NCBI RefSeq assembly: GCF_007991635.1
Contig: NZ_BJYS01000032.1
Location: forward strand, 1-64,000
Source of the DNA: Adhaeribacter aerolatus
GTDB taxonomy: Bacteria; Bacteroidota; Bacteroidia; Cytophagales; Hymenobacteraceae
Reading direction: 5' to 3'
Length of the DNA stretch: 64,000 nucleotides
Within the stretch, counting starts at the first letter, position 1; every line of letters starts with the position of its first letter. The notes below the pieces were generated by a model. It did not search any database. It saw nothing but the letters and a program-made list of their open reading frames with translations, and was not told where the DNA came from. This document shows positions 26,966-34,520 of the stretch, in pieces. The position numbers and the translations under genes are program-made.

Positions 26966-27580
26966 CTACTGCAATTTATTCCGGATAAAATTTTCCAGTT
27001 GTTCTTTAGACGGCAGTTGTACCAGGTACTTCGACACAAATAGCTGGATATCGAAGCCGGCGGTGGCGTATTGCACCAGGGCATCGTTTTTATGGGCTAC
27101 TAACAAAATACCTACCGGCGGCTGATCATCGGGCCGCATCACCTCCGCTTTGTAGCAATTTAGATAAGTGTTGAACTGACCGGCGTTTACATGATTAAAG
27201 TCGGCTAATTTTAACTCGGAGAGTACATGGCATTTTAATAGGCAGTGGTAAAATACCAAGTCGATAAAGAAATATTTATCGCCTATTAAAATACGTTTTT
27301 GGCGGCCTTCCAGCCAAAAGCCGTGTCCTAGCTCCAGTAAAAATTCCTGCAAATGGTCGGGTAATGCCTATTCCAGGTTATTTTCGGTTACCAAGGCTTG
27401 CTACGGTAGCCCAAAAACTCAAAAGCGTAGGTGCTTTAGATAAAGTCGGGCGGGTTTGGTAGGCACGTTGTTAGTTTCGTGTACCAGTTGCGCTAATTTT
27501 TCCGGCTGCCGACCCAGGCCCATCCGTTCAAAATAAAGACTAATTATTAGCCGCTTTCCTTCGCGTACACGCCAGTTGCC
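26966..27580 (-). pseudogene. DUF1016 (YhcG-type PDDEXK nuclease) pseudogene, C-terminal part
   Basis: Read on the minus strand in one frame from about 27580, the sequence gives SLYFERMGLGRQPEKL, then QALVTENNLE, then HLQEFLLELGHGFW and ILIGDKYFFIDLVFYHCLLK, matching the DUF1016 catalytic half. Three in-frame stops break it: TGA 27419-27421, TAG 27401-27403 and TAG 27368-27370. Both TAGs replace positions that are commonly Gln. The last 128 codons are open, but only from a TTG, so no functional protein is expected. A matching N-terminal remnant lies at 28470-28625. Confidence 0.85.
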
Positions 27581-27649
27581 TTTTATAGCTTTTAGTTAGG
27601 CACCAGCTAAGAGATCACCTTATTTTGAAAAAAACGTATATTTGACATT

Positions 27650-27892
27650 ATGACAAATATCAAAGACTACATCAGCATAGACCAGGAAATCTTAAGCGGA
27701 CAACCTGTTTTCAAAGGAACCCGGGTTCCGATTGAGACATTGTTTTTGCATTTAGAAAAAGGGGTTTCTCTGGACGAATTTTTAGAGGATTTTCCTACTG
27801 TGAGCAAAGAACAAGCAATTGGCGTTTTAGGAATTGCCGAAAAAATAATGACTTCTAAAAATATAGAAAAGTTATATGAAACTGCTGCTTGA
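27650..27892 (+). CDS. DUF433 antitoxin
   Basis: The 80-residue protein is a typical DUF433 member: ISIDQEILSGQPVFKGTRVP, then a winged helix region with LEDFPTVSKEQAIGVLGIAE. DUF433 proteins pair with DUF5615 PIN-like toxins and act as DNA-binding antitoxins. It overlaps the toxin gene by 17 bases, so they are translated together. It sits between the two halves of the broken DUF1016 gene and on the opposite strand, which suggests insertion into that locus. Confidence 0.9.
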   Translation: MTNIKDYISIDQEILSGQPVFKGTRVPIETLFLHLEKGVSLDEFLEDFPTVSKEQAIGVLGIAEKIMTSKNIEKLYETAA

Positions 27893-28199
27893 CGAAAACT
27901 TACCCAAGCGGCTTAAACTTGACTTTCCTGAACATGAGATTTACACAGTTAGCGACAAAGGCTGGAATGGCAAGAAGAATGGAGAATTAATGAAGCTGTT
28001 AATATTAGAAGAATTCGACGCTTTATTCACCTTTGACAAAAATTTACAATACCAACAGAACTTTAAAAAATACGCTATTCCTGTTTTAGTGCTGAATGCT
28101 ACTGACAATACTTATCTGACGTTAAGTAAACTTGTGCCTAAAATGAAAGAAACACTCAATACCCAATTAATCTCCGGGCCGACAATTCTAAATAAATAA
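27876..28199 (+). CDS. DUF5615 PIN-like toxin
   Basis: The 107-residue protein begins MKLLLDENLPKRL, the standard DUF5615 opening with an acidic PIN-type residue (D6, E7). It continues YTVSDKGWNGKKNGELMKLLI and ALFTFDKNLQYQQN, which carry further acidic residues. PIN-like proteins are metal-dependent ribonucleases. The start lies inside the antitoxin gene. The reading frame is complete and appears functional, in contrast to the decayed nuclease gene around it. Confidence 0.9.
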   Translation: MKLLLDENLPKRLKLDFPEHEIYTVSDKGWNGKKNGELMKLLILEEFDALFTFDKNLQYQQNFKKYAIPVLVLNATDNTYLTLSKLVPKMKETLNTQLISGPTILNK

Positions 28200-28287
28200 A
28201 AAGAAAACCTGTGGCTAATACGGTATATACAAAATCCTGGCTCCGCTACGGGTTTCGCATATTCCAACCGTTCGTAATAGTTAAGTG

Positions 28288-28469
28288 ACTTACTTAACTG
28301 CTGTTACGCAAAAGTTTAAAAAATATAGGTTTAGGAAACCCACTCGTGTCATTCAGGAGGAACCTATGTAGCAGGTAGCCAAAAAGTGTCCTCCTGAATG
28401 ACACGAGTGAACACCATAGCCTTATAAAACATTATACAAGCAAATATTGCGTAATAGCAGTTACTAAGT
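28288..28469. repeat. Family B MITE-like element, complete copy
   Basis: Terminal inverted repeats are taactgctgttacgcaa (28295-28311) and, inverted at 28447-28463, taactgctattacgcaa; the match extends outward to about 28288 and 28469 (acttac/acttag). Inside is a perfect 21-bp inverted repeat (28341-28361 with 28389-28409) that contains gtcattcaggagga. There is no ORF. It looks like a non-autonomous transposable element mobilised by an absent transposase. No clear target duplication was found. Confidence 0.75.
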
Positions 28470-28625
28470 GCATCAATAGCTTATAGCCGTACTGCGCCAG
28501 CTCTTCGCCTTTCTGCTCGTATTCTACCCTGTTCGTATTCTACAATGTAAAGCCAATGAGCCAGTTGCGGAGTTACGGATGGTGAGCAATTTATTTACCG
28601 CTTTAGCCGCGGCATGGTGCAGGTG
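28470..28625 (-). pseudogene. DUF1016 (YhcG-type) pseudogene, N-terminal remnant
   Basis: On the minus strand three frames in turn give VNKLLTIRN, then WLIGF, VEYEQ and finally EYEQKGEELAQYGYKLL, which together match the conserved DUF1016 N-terminal domain. Frameshifts and a short tandem duplication (cgtattctac twice near 28530) break it. The remnant ends at the family B element. The C-terminal remnant lies at 26966-27580 in the same orientation, with about 890 bases carrying a toxin-antitoxin pair between. Confidence 0.7.
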
Positions 28626-28717
28626 CACATGAGTGCTTTTAATATTTTGAAGCAGTAGCAGAAATTGCATAGGGCATCTTTTAGGAAAGATACAATGGTT
28701 CTGTAAGAAAATTCTGG

Positions 28718-28867
28718 TTATTTATAATAAAAAAGTCTTTCACTATTTGCCCGGGCATCTAAGTTAATAAAGCCGGTAATACTATTATTTTCGGGTTCCT
28801 TGCCGCTGGCCCGGTTGGCCTTATTCTTTATAGTATCCAATTTATTTAAAACGCTGTCTCTTACCAT
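28718..28867 (-). CDS. Unrecognised short ORF, possibly a gene remnant
   Basis: This 49-codon frame from ATG 28867 encodes KLDTIKNKANRASGKEP and GFINLDARANSERLFYY. Upstream, another frame reads EVSKEAFERG, so a frameshift from a longer ancestor is possible. I recognise no family. The surrounding DNA is part of the decayed island edge, so a remnant is more likely than a working gene. Confidence 0.25.
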   Translation of the reverse strand: MVRDSVLNKLDTIKNKANRASGKEPENNSITGFINLDARANSERLFYYK

Positions 28868-29012
28868 CTTCGCCCCGTTCAAAAGCTTCTTTACTGACTT
28901 CCGCCTGAAAATAAATTACTTATAAGAACCTATATATAGAAACACGCGTAAACCGGCAGACATTTATTTAATTTTCGTTTCGTAACAAAATCCAAACTAA
29001 CCTGAAAAAACT

Positions 29013-29654
29013 ATGGCAGATTTAGATGTACAACCCAAAAAAAGCCGTCCCTGGTGGATATGGCTTTTATTAGCACTAATAGCAATTGCGGTAATATTTG
29101 TTTTGTCGCGCGGTTGCAACCGTACCAACGACGATGCTGACGCAGTTGGCACTACTATGACCGATACCACAACTACCACTGCGGCTGCCGACGGCACCGC
29201 CACCGATGATGGCTGGGGTACGGTAGATTTTAATGCGCCGGCCGCTACCTACGAGGAAATAACCGACCGGGATATTAACGTGCGCGGCAACGACGATTAC
29301 GCCATTTACAGCGTAGACGAAACCGTTTTGTTTGATACCGATAAAAGTACGATTAAGCCCCAGGCCGCTGAGAAGCTGAAGCAGATTGCGGGCTCGATGG
29401 GCAAACGCTTTGCCAACAGCCAGGTTCGTATTTACGGCTACACCGATGCCCAGGGCAGCGCCAGCTATAACAAAGAACTGGCCGAACAACGCGCCGCCGC
29501 CGTACAAACCTGGCTGACCCAGAACGGGAATATTGCCCAGGATAATGTTACGCTGCATCCCGTTGGCGAGTCGCGGCCCGTAGCTTCTAACGAAACGGCC
29601 GCCGGCCGCCAGCAAAACCGCCGCGTAGAAATTGTTGCCCGCCGGTCGGAATAA
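29013..29654 (+). CDS. OmpA-family protein with N-terminal membrane anchor
   Basis: The 213-residue protein has a short cytoplasmic start, one membrane helix (WIWLLLALIAIAVIFVL, about residues 16-32) and a Thr/Asp/Ala-rich linker. A C-terminal OmpA domain follows: LFDTDKSTIKPQAAEKL, IYGYTDAQGSASYNKELAEQRA and GRQQNRRVEIVAR. OmpA domains bind the diaminopimelate of peptidoglycan. Being anchored by a helix rather than a beta barrel or lipid, it should tether the inner membrane to the wall. It lies 88 bases before the PRC-barrel gene on the same strand and may share its transcript. Confidence 0.87.
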   Translation: MADLDVQPKKSRPWWIWLLLALIAIAVIFVLSRGCNRTNDDADAVGTTMTDTTTTTAAADGTATDDGWGTVDFNAPAATYEEITDRDINVRGNDDYAIYSVDETVLFDTDKSTIKPQAAEKLKQIAGSMGKRFANSQVRIYGYTDAQGSASYNKELAEQRAAAVQTWLTQNGNIAQDNVTLHPVGESRPVASNETAAGRQQNRRVEIVARRSE

Positions 29655-29742
29655 CCTTTCCGGGCTAGTACGTAAACAATAGATACCTTTGGTTTACAAT
29701 GTTTTAACCAGCGCCCATCCCGGCGCCCTTAACTAAAAAATT

Positions 29743-30810
29743 ATGGAAAGAGATAATAATTATAACGAAACCAACCGCCTGCAGGAGTTAGGCGGCAGCG
29801 ATTTCGAAATTGCCGACGGCCAACCCAATATTAAAGGCTGGACCATCAAAAACCCGCAGGGCCAAACCATTGGCGAGGTAGAAGAACTTATATTTGATGT
29901 GCAATCCAGGAAAGTACGCTACATGGTAGTGGATTTGGAAAACAGTGTGCTGGACCTGGAACCGCGCAATGTACTGGTACCCATTGGCCTGGCCCAACTA
30001 AACGAAGACGACGATGATGTAATATTGCCCAACGTTACCGCCGACCAGTTACGCGCTTTACCCGTGTACGAGAAAAATCGGATTGGCCGCGATACCGAAA
30101 CATCTATCCGCTCGATATTTGGCGGCCTGGGGGCAGCGGCCGGAGCTGCCGGGGCTGCCATTAGCGGTGCTGCCCACCGGGCCGGCGATGCCATCACCGG
30201 CGACACCGATACCCGCGATGACTTTTACGAACACAACCACTTTAGCGACCGCGGCCTGCACCGTAATCGCCGGGACTTAACCGATGATTATACCGATGCC
30301 AATACGACCCGCGACCTCACCGATAGCGATTATACCACTGCCAACACCAATCGCGACCTAACCGACAGTGATACTACTATTCCGATAATAGAAGAAGACG
30401 TAGAAATAGGTAAGCGCGAAGTAGAAACCGGGGGCGCTCGTATTAGCAGCCGGATTGTGGAAGAAGATGTTGAGGAAAATATTACCCTCCGGGAAGAGCA
30501 CATAAACGTGGAGCGTACGCCGGTAAACCGTCCGGCCACCAATGCCGATATTAATGCTTTTAGAGAAGGTGAAATTGAACTGACCGAACATGCCGAAGTA
30601 CCGGTGGTAAACAAGGAAGCCCGCGTGGTAGAAGAAATAACCCTCGACAAAGAGGTAACCGAACGCGACGAAGTAATCCGCGACACCGTGCGCAAAACCG
30701 AAGTAGACGTAGAAAACCTGGATGCTGATACCAATCGGCCCCGCCTCGACGACGATGATACTTACCTGACCGACGAGGAGCGAAACCGCAACAGGCCTAC
30801 CAACATTTAA
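29743..30810 (+). CDS. PRC-barrel and DUF2382 stress protein
   Basis: The 355-residue acidic protein has a PRC-barrel at about residues 15-105 (IKGWTIKNPQGQTIGEVEEL, VRYMVVDLE). A glycine/alanine segment (GGLGAAAGAAGAAISGAAHRA) and imperfect repeats of DLTDSDYTTANTNR follow (about 175-205). A DUF2382 domain from about 210 has IPIIEEDVEIGKREVETGG and the EEITLDKEVTERDEVIRDTV helix. DUF2382/PRC proteins are linked to desiccation, salt and oxidative stress in several bacteria. The exact role is unknown. It probably shares a transcript with the OmpA-like gene. Confidence 0.85.
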   Translation: MERDNNYNETNRLQELGGSDFEIADGQPNIKGWTIKNPQGQTIGEVEELIFDVQSRKVRYMVVDLENSVLDLEPRNVLVPIGLAQLNEDDDDVILPNVTADQLRALPVYEKNRIGRDTETSIRSIFGGLGAAAGAAGAAISGAAHRAGDAITGDTDTRDDFYEHNHFSDRGLHRNRRDLTDDYTDANTTRDLTDSDYTTANTNRDLTDSDTTIPIIEEDVEIGKREVETGGARISSRIVEEDVEENITLREEHINVERTPVNRPATNADINAFREGEIELTEHAEVPVVNKEARVVEEITLDKEVTERDEVIRDTVRKTEVDVENLDADTNRPRLDDDDTYLTDEERNRNRPTNI

Positions 30811-30820
30811 ACTAATATTA

Positions 30821-30933
30821 CAGAACTTGCGCCAAGTTATTTAAAAGTCCCTCTAAATTATCGGACAGTCCCCCTTCGGAGGGGGCAGGGGGAGGATTTA
30901 AAGCGTAAACAGCAACCTGGCGAAAGCTTTTAA
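30821..30933. repeat. Family A MITE-like element, degenerate inverted copy
   Basis: The core gtcccccttcggagggggca ggggga (30868-30893) is the reverse complement of the core of the 53407-53495 element with few changes. The flanks agaacttgcgccaa and cctggcgaaagctt are degenerate versions of its 14-bp terminal repeat. It follows the PRC-barrel gene directly. Confidence 0.6.
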
Positions 30934-30946
30934 TGATTTAAAACCC

Positions 30947-30986
30947 AAAGCAAAACGGCATCTTAACTAAGATGCCGTTTTGCTTT
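30947..30986. terminator. Bidirectional terminator
   Basis: Perfect 18-bp arms (aaagcaaaacggcatctt and its complement) flank a 4-base loop, with A and T runs at the ends. It separates the convergent genes ending at 30810 and 31011. Confidence 0.85.
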
Positions 30987-31010
30987 TACAAGCCAGAAAA
31001 TTCGTAATTA

Positions 31011-31328
31011 TTAATTATCAGCGGCTTTGCGGGCGGCTTTATCGGCTTTCTTGCGGGCACGCTGGGCCCGGGCTTCGGTTTTGGCTGCTTTTTTGGTTTG
31101 TTTGGCTACTTTCTCGGCGGCATCATCCAGTTCTTCGGTTCTCCGGGCTTCGCGCTTGGCTTCCCGGGCGCTTCTTTTGGCATCGGATAAGCGTTCTTTA
31201 TCCTGTCGGGGGTCAGAAGTCTGCACGGGCGCAGTCTGCGCCGGGGTGGTCTCGGTGGTTTGGGCAATAGCATGGTTACTTAATAAAGTAAACAGGCCTG
31301 CAATTAAGGCAAAAAATAGTTTTTTCAT
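31011..31328 (-). CDS. Secreted Lys/Ala/Arg-rich helical protein
   Basis: I start at the ATG at 31328, which gives a 105-residue product with a signal peptide (LFFALIAGLFTLLSNHAIAQ). The mature part is highly charged and low in complexity: AKRSAREAKREARRTEEL, then alternating Ala-Lys/Arg runs to the C-terminus. It should form a single long basic helix or coiled coil and may bind a polyanion such as DNA, LPS or RNA in the periplasm. No family is recognised. It is convergent with the PRC-barrel gene across a strong terminator. Confidence 0.7.
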   Translation of the reverse strand: MKKLFFALIAGLFTLLSNHAIAQTTETTPAQTAPVQTSDPRQDKERLSDAKRSAREAKREARRTEELDDAAEKVAKQTKKAAKTEARAQRARKKADKAARKAADN

Positions 31329-31786
31329 TTCTTTAAAGGTTATAAACCTACTACGCATAATCTGCAAAATAAGCCATCGGGCATCCAAAAAATACAATTG
31401 CAATTACCAGGCAACTAACCCGTTTTTATTTAAGCAGCGCTCCGGAGAAAATTAATTGATTACGTGAAGAAGAAAGGCAATAAACCGGAAGGCCTCGCCG
31501 TGTATGCCTCAATTTAACCAGCGGCTTTACCTTTGCAGGTTGTTTAAGTTATTTTCTAATTCATGGGAGGAAGGTAATTCGGATTGTAAGCCTTCGGGTA
31601 ATATTTTAGTATCCTTAAATGCACTTGCGCGAATTGCGAATCATCAAAAGATTTTCTCAAATTTTGAATTAGGCTTTAATCCGCCATTTTGAGGGTTGCC
31701 ATGTTAAATCCAGTTATCCTTAAATATTGTTCAGCTTTGTGGTAAGAAAAACTTCACCGGGTAATCACTTGAATATATTTACTAAA
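31329..31786. other. Gene-free interval upstream of umuD
   Basis: A 62-codon frame at 31504-31692 lacks any recognisable character and is not called. No repeat family was detected. The far right end leads into the umuD operator region. The promoter of the secreted basic protein must lie at the left end. Confidence 0.4.
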
Positions 31787-31857
31787 ATATTTAGCATATA
31801 AATAAACTATATTTAAAATTAGCCAGTATATTTAGCATAAATATCTCTAATGCTAAA
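31787..31857 (+). promoter_or_regulatory. Candidate SOS-type operators upstream of umuDC
   Basis: The 12-mer atatttagcata occurs at 31787-31798 and again, identical, at 31828-31839, exactly 41 bases apart (about four helical turns). A third, inverted copy of its core (taatgctaaa) lies at 31848-31857, six bases before the umuD ATG. The arrangement suits a repressor of the SOS response that would be released on DNA damage. Confidence 0.5.
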
Positions 31858-31862
31858 CCCGA

Positions 31863-32291
31863 ATGCAACTACTAGCTACTTATTCCCCTATTGGTCAGCC
31901 CAGCCAGGTGCGGGTAAAATTGTACGAGCACAATGTACCGGCCGGCTTTCCTTCGCCGGCCGCCGACTTTACCGAACGCACCTTAGATTTAAATGAGTTT
32001 ATCGTAAAACGCCCGTCCTCTACCTTTTTTGTAAAAGTAAGCGGCGACTCGATGCAAAACGCCGGCATTTACGAAGGCGATATTATTGTGGTAGATAAGT
32101 CGTTGAAAGCTGTACACGGCAATATTGTGCTGGCAGTGGTACACGGTGAGTTTACTGTAAAACGGCTGCACTATGCGGGTAAAAAAGTTTTTCTGCGGCC
32201 CGAAAATGAACACTACGAACCCCTGGAAATATTACCCGACATGGGCTTTACAGTGTGGGGCGTGGTTATTCATGTACTGCATAAAGTATAA
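31863..32291 (+). CDS. umuD: UmuD-like S24 peptidase (polymerase V accessory protein)
   Basis: The 142-residue protein aligns with E. coli UmuD throughout. The self-cleavage site is A27-G28 in VPAGFPSPAADF, the catalytic Ser is S63 (SGDSMQNAGI) and the general-base Lys is K100 (FTVKRL), each shifted by three from UmuD. There is no DNA-binding domain, so it is not LexA. It should cleave itself when RecA filaments form and then join UmuC as polymerase V. umuC starts six bases after its stop. Repeats just upstream look like operators. Confidence 0.93.
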   Translation: MQLLATYSPIGQPSQVRVKLYEHNVPAGFPSPAADFTERTLDLNEFIVKRPSSTFFVKVSGDSMQNAGIYEGDIIVVDKSLKAVHGNIVLAVVHGEFTVKRLHYAGKKVFLRPENEHYEPLEILPDMGFTVWGVVIHVLHKV

Positions 32292-32296
32292 GTTTT

Positions 32297-33577
32297 ATGC
32301 TGGCGCTGATTGATTGCAACAACTTTTTTGTATCGTGCGAGCGTGTATTTCAACCTGGGCTAAAAAACACACCCGTGGTGGTGCTGTCGAATAACGATGG
32401 CTGCATTATTTCGCGCTCCCAGGAAGCCAAAGATTTAGGCATAAAAATGGGAGAACCTTTATTTAAGGCGCGGCCCATTATCGAACAGGCAGGCGTGCGG
32501 GTATTTTCGTCTAACTTTATGCTCTACGGCGATATGTCGCAGCGCGTGATGCAAACCCTAAAAAAATTTGGAGCCGTAGAGGTTTATTCTATCGACGAAG
32601 CCTTTGTTGATTTATCGCATGTGCCAGCGGCTAATCTGGAAAAATGCGCTGCGACCATCCGGGAAATTATTTACCAATATTTGGGCTTGCCGGTATGCGT
32701 AGGCATTGCTCCTACCAAAACCCTGGCTAAAGCCGCGAATCACCTGGCCAAGAAAAACCCCGCTTACAACGGTACTATGCTGCTCGATACACCCGCCAAA
32801 CAGGCCGCTGCCCGCCGCCATCTGGCGGTAGAAAACATCTGGGGCGTAGGCCGCCGCTATGCCGCCAAACTGCACCAGCACCAGGTTTATACCGTCGCCG
32901 ACCTCGTAGATCGCAGCTCGGGCTGGGTGTACAAACACCTGGGCGGCGTGGTAGGCGTGCGATTGCGGCAGGAATTATTAGGTCAACCCTGTCAGGAACT
33001 AAGTTTTAAGGAAGAACACGTACGTAAAAATATCGCCTGCACCCGTTCTTTCTCGCAGTACATTACCACCCTCAACGACCTGCAGGAGGCCGTAGCTACC
33101 TACACCTCCCGTGCCGCCGAAAAATTACGGCGACAACGCAGCGCTGCCAAAGCCATTACAGTTTTTATCCGGACGAATAAGTTTTCGGTACAAGCGCCTC
33201 AATACCACCGGGCCACCACGGTTTCGTTACCCCTTGCTTCCGCCGATACCGGCGAGCTGATTCGGTATGCCCTGCAAGGCCTGCAACAAATTTACCAACC
33301 GGGCTATTCCTATAAAAAAGCCGGCGTTATTTTGTCGGAGATTATACCGGAACACCAAGTACAAACCGATTTATTCCATACCACCGACCGAAGTAAAAGC
33401 CAGAAACTAATGCAGGCCCTGGACAAACTGAACACCAAAATGAGCAAGAACGAGTGGGCCATAAATGCAGTAGGTTACGCTGCAGCCGGTATTGAAAAAG
33501 ATTGGAAAATGATCGTTACGCGCCGCAGTCCCCGTTACACTACGCATTGGCAAGAGATATTAGAAATTAATATTTGA
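32297..33577 (+). CDS. umuC: UmuC-like Y-family translesion DNA polymerase
   Basis: The 426-residue protein shows the Y-family active site: LIDCNNFFVSCERVF with D6, and YSIDEAFVD with D100 and E101. The helix-hairpin-helix part has GVGRRYAAKLHQHQVYTVADL, and the little-finger domain follows. A C-terminal segment (YKKAGVILSEIIPEHQVQTDLF) is the UmuC-specific DUF4113-type tail. It copies damaged DNA during SOS and is mutagenic. It forms an operon with umuD. The length is typical, and no truncation is seen. Confidence 0.95.
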   Translation: MLALIDCNNFFVSCERVFQPGLKNTPVVVLSNNDGCIISRSQEAKDLGIKMGEPLFKARPIIEQAGVRVFSSNFMLYGDMSQRVMQTLKKFGAVEVYSIDEAFVDLSHVPAANLEKCAATIREIIYQYLGLPVCVGIAPTKTLAKAANHLAKKNPAYNGTMLLDTPAKQAAARRHLAVENIWGVGRRYAAKLHQHQVYTVADLVDRSSGWVYKHLGGVVGVRLRQELLGQPCQELSFKEEHVRKNIACTRSFSQYITTLNDLQEAVATYTSRAAEKLRRQRSAAKAITVFIRTNKFSVQAPQYHRATTVSLPLASADTGELIRYALQGLQQIYQPGYSYKKAGVILSEIIPEHQVQTDLFHTTDRSKSQKLMQALDKLNTKMSKNEWAINAVGYAAAGIEKDWKMIVTRRSPRYTTHWQEILEINI

Positions 33578-33605
33578 TTCAGATATCATATAGGCTTCTG
33601 ATTGG

Positions 33606-33790
33606 TAACTGCTATTACGCAAATTTAAGTTAAGCGGTAATATCTAATCCAGAGTTGTTATTCTGGGAATCCAAGGATTCCGGGCGGAAACTTGTTAGCA
33701 GGTCACGAACAAGTTTCCGCCTGCATGACAATAATTTACCCCTTCATGAGTTTCTTTCAACCTGACCTTCGTTTTGCGTAACATCAGTTA
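33606..33790. repeat. Family B MITE-like element, complete copy
   Basis: Ends are taactgctattacgcaaa (33606-33623) and, inverted, taactgatgttacgcaaaa (33772-33790). The interior contains a 13-bp perfect hairpin (gcggaaacttgtt at 33684-33696 with aacaagtttccgc at 33708-33720). The interior is diverged from the 28288 copy, but the ends are well kept. Confidence 0.75.
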
Positions 33791-34020
33791 ATAAGATAAG
33801 AATCCGGAAAAACTCACCTTGCTGCATTATCTGGTTCTGTATTAACGAAGTGTAACTTGGACCTATAGATAAGAGTCAGTTTTTAACTGGCAGGCTGTCC
33901 GAAACTTCCTTAATCGGCACCCACTTGCTAAAAGCTGGTTCGAGTGGAAGATAAAAATCACAAATATTCCTTAGCCTGACGGCTATGCGCTGATGGCCTA
34001 ATATTTAATATATCTTTTGT

Positions 34021-34107
34021 GAGCTTTTGCACAGTAGTTTTTTAACCTTGAAAATCCTCCCCCTACCCCCTCCAAAGGGGGACATTCAATAATTTTGCGA
34101 AAGCCCT
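34021..34107. repeat. Family A MITE-like element, second copy
   Basis: The core aaaatcctccccctacccc plus tccaaagggggac matches the 53407 copy in the same orientation. The right end ttttgcgaaagccct is near-perfect, the left end (gagcttttgcac) degenerate. Length is about 87 bases. Confidence 0.65.
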
Positions 34108-34136
34108 ATCTTTTTATATCTACATACTTCCGTCCT

Positions 34137-34235
34137 GTCATTCCGAAGGAATCTTCTGCTTAGAGGGCGTTACAAGCAAATAACAGAATTGGTTTATTAC
34201 CTGTTTTCCTAATTCAAGCATAAGATTCTAATAGC
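34137..34235. repeat. Family C repeat, copy 1
   Basis: Starts gtcattccgaaggaatcttc and continues through gggcgttacaagcaaata, both blocks shared with 52468-52572. The right half has decayed more than in copy 2. Confidence 0.6.
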
Positions 34236-34520
34236 ATTTTGCGAATTCTACGGCATAGCACCAACTATAAGGGCCTAATTCACAGAAACAATTTATTTTC
34301 AGAATAACAATGGCTTTAAATCTCCTTGGCACCGCCATTCTAAAATAAAAGGCCGTTTAATCAGACCACAAAAACTTCATCCGGATTAAAAATTTTCTGT
34401 TTAAATAAACGCTATGCTTTATATTTAATTTCTCGGGGAGACTGGCAAATTGCTTATCAAAGGGGCTGGTACGGGAAAGATTAAAAACTTGTAAAACCAG
34501 TATAAGAACCATTTGCCAGT

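Larger units (their letters stand above)
33578..34520. other. Repeat-filled interval of 943 bases
   Basis: Three different repeat families sit side by side here: family B (33606-33790), family A (34021-34107) and family C (34137-34235). The stretch 33800-34010 and the last 280 bases have no coding character and no clear structure. This looks like a safe landing site for small mobile elements between two transcribed units. Confidence 0.6.

Noticed and set aside
17975-28867. Prophage or integrative element
   Set aside because: I saw no integrase, terminase, capsid, portal or conjugation gene, and no direct repeat flanking the region or tRNA attachment site.
31504-31692. 62-codon plus-strand frame upstream of umuD
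   Set aside because: No recognisable domain, composition unlike neighbouring genes, and no promoter or Shine-Dalgarno-like support.
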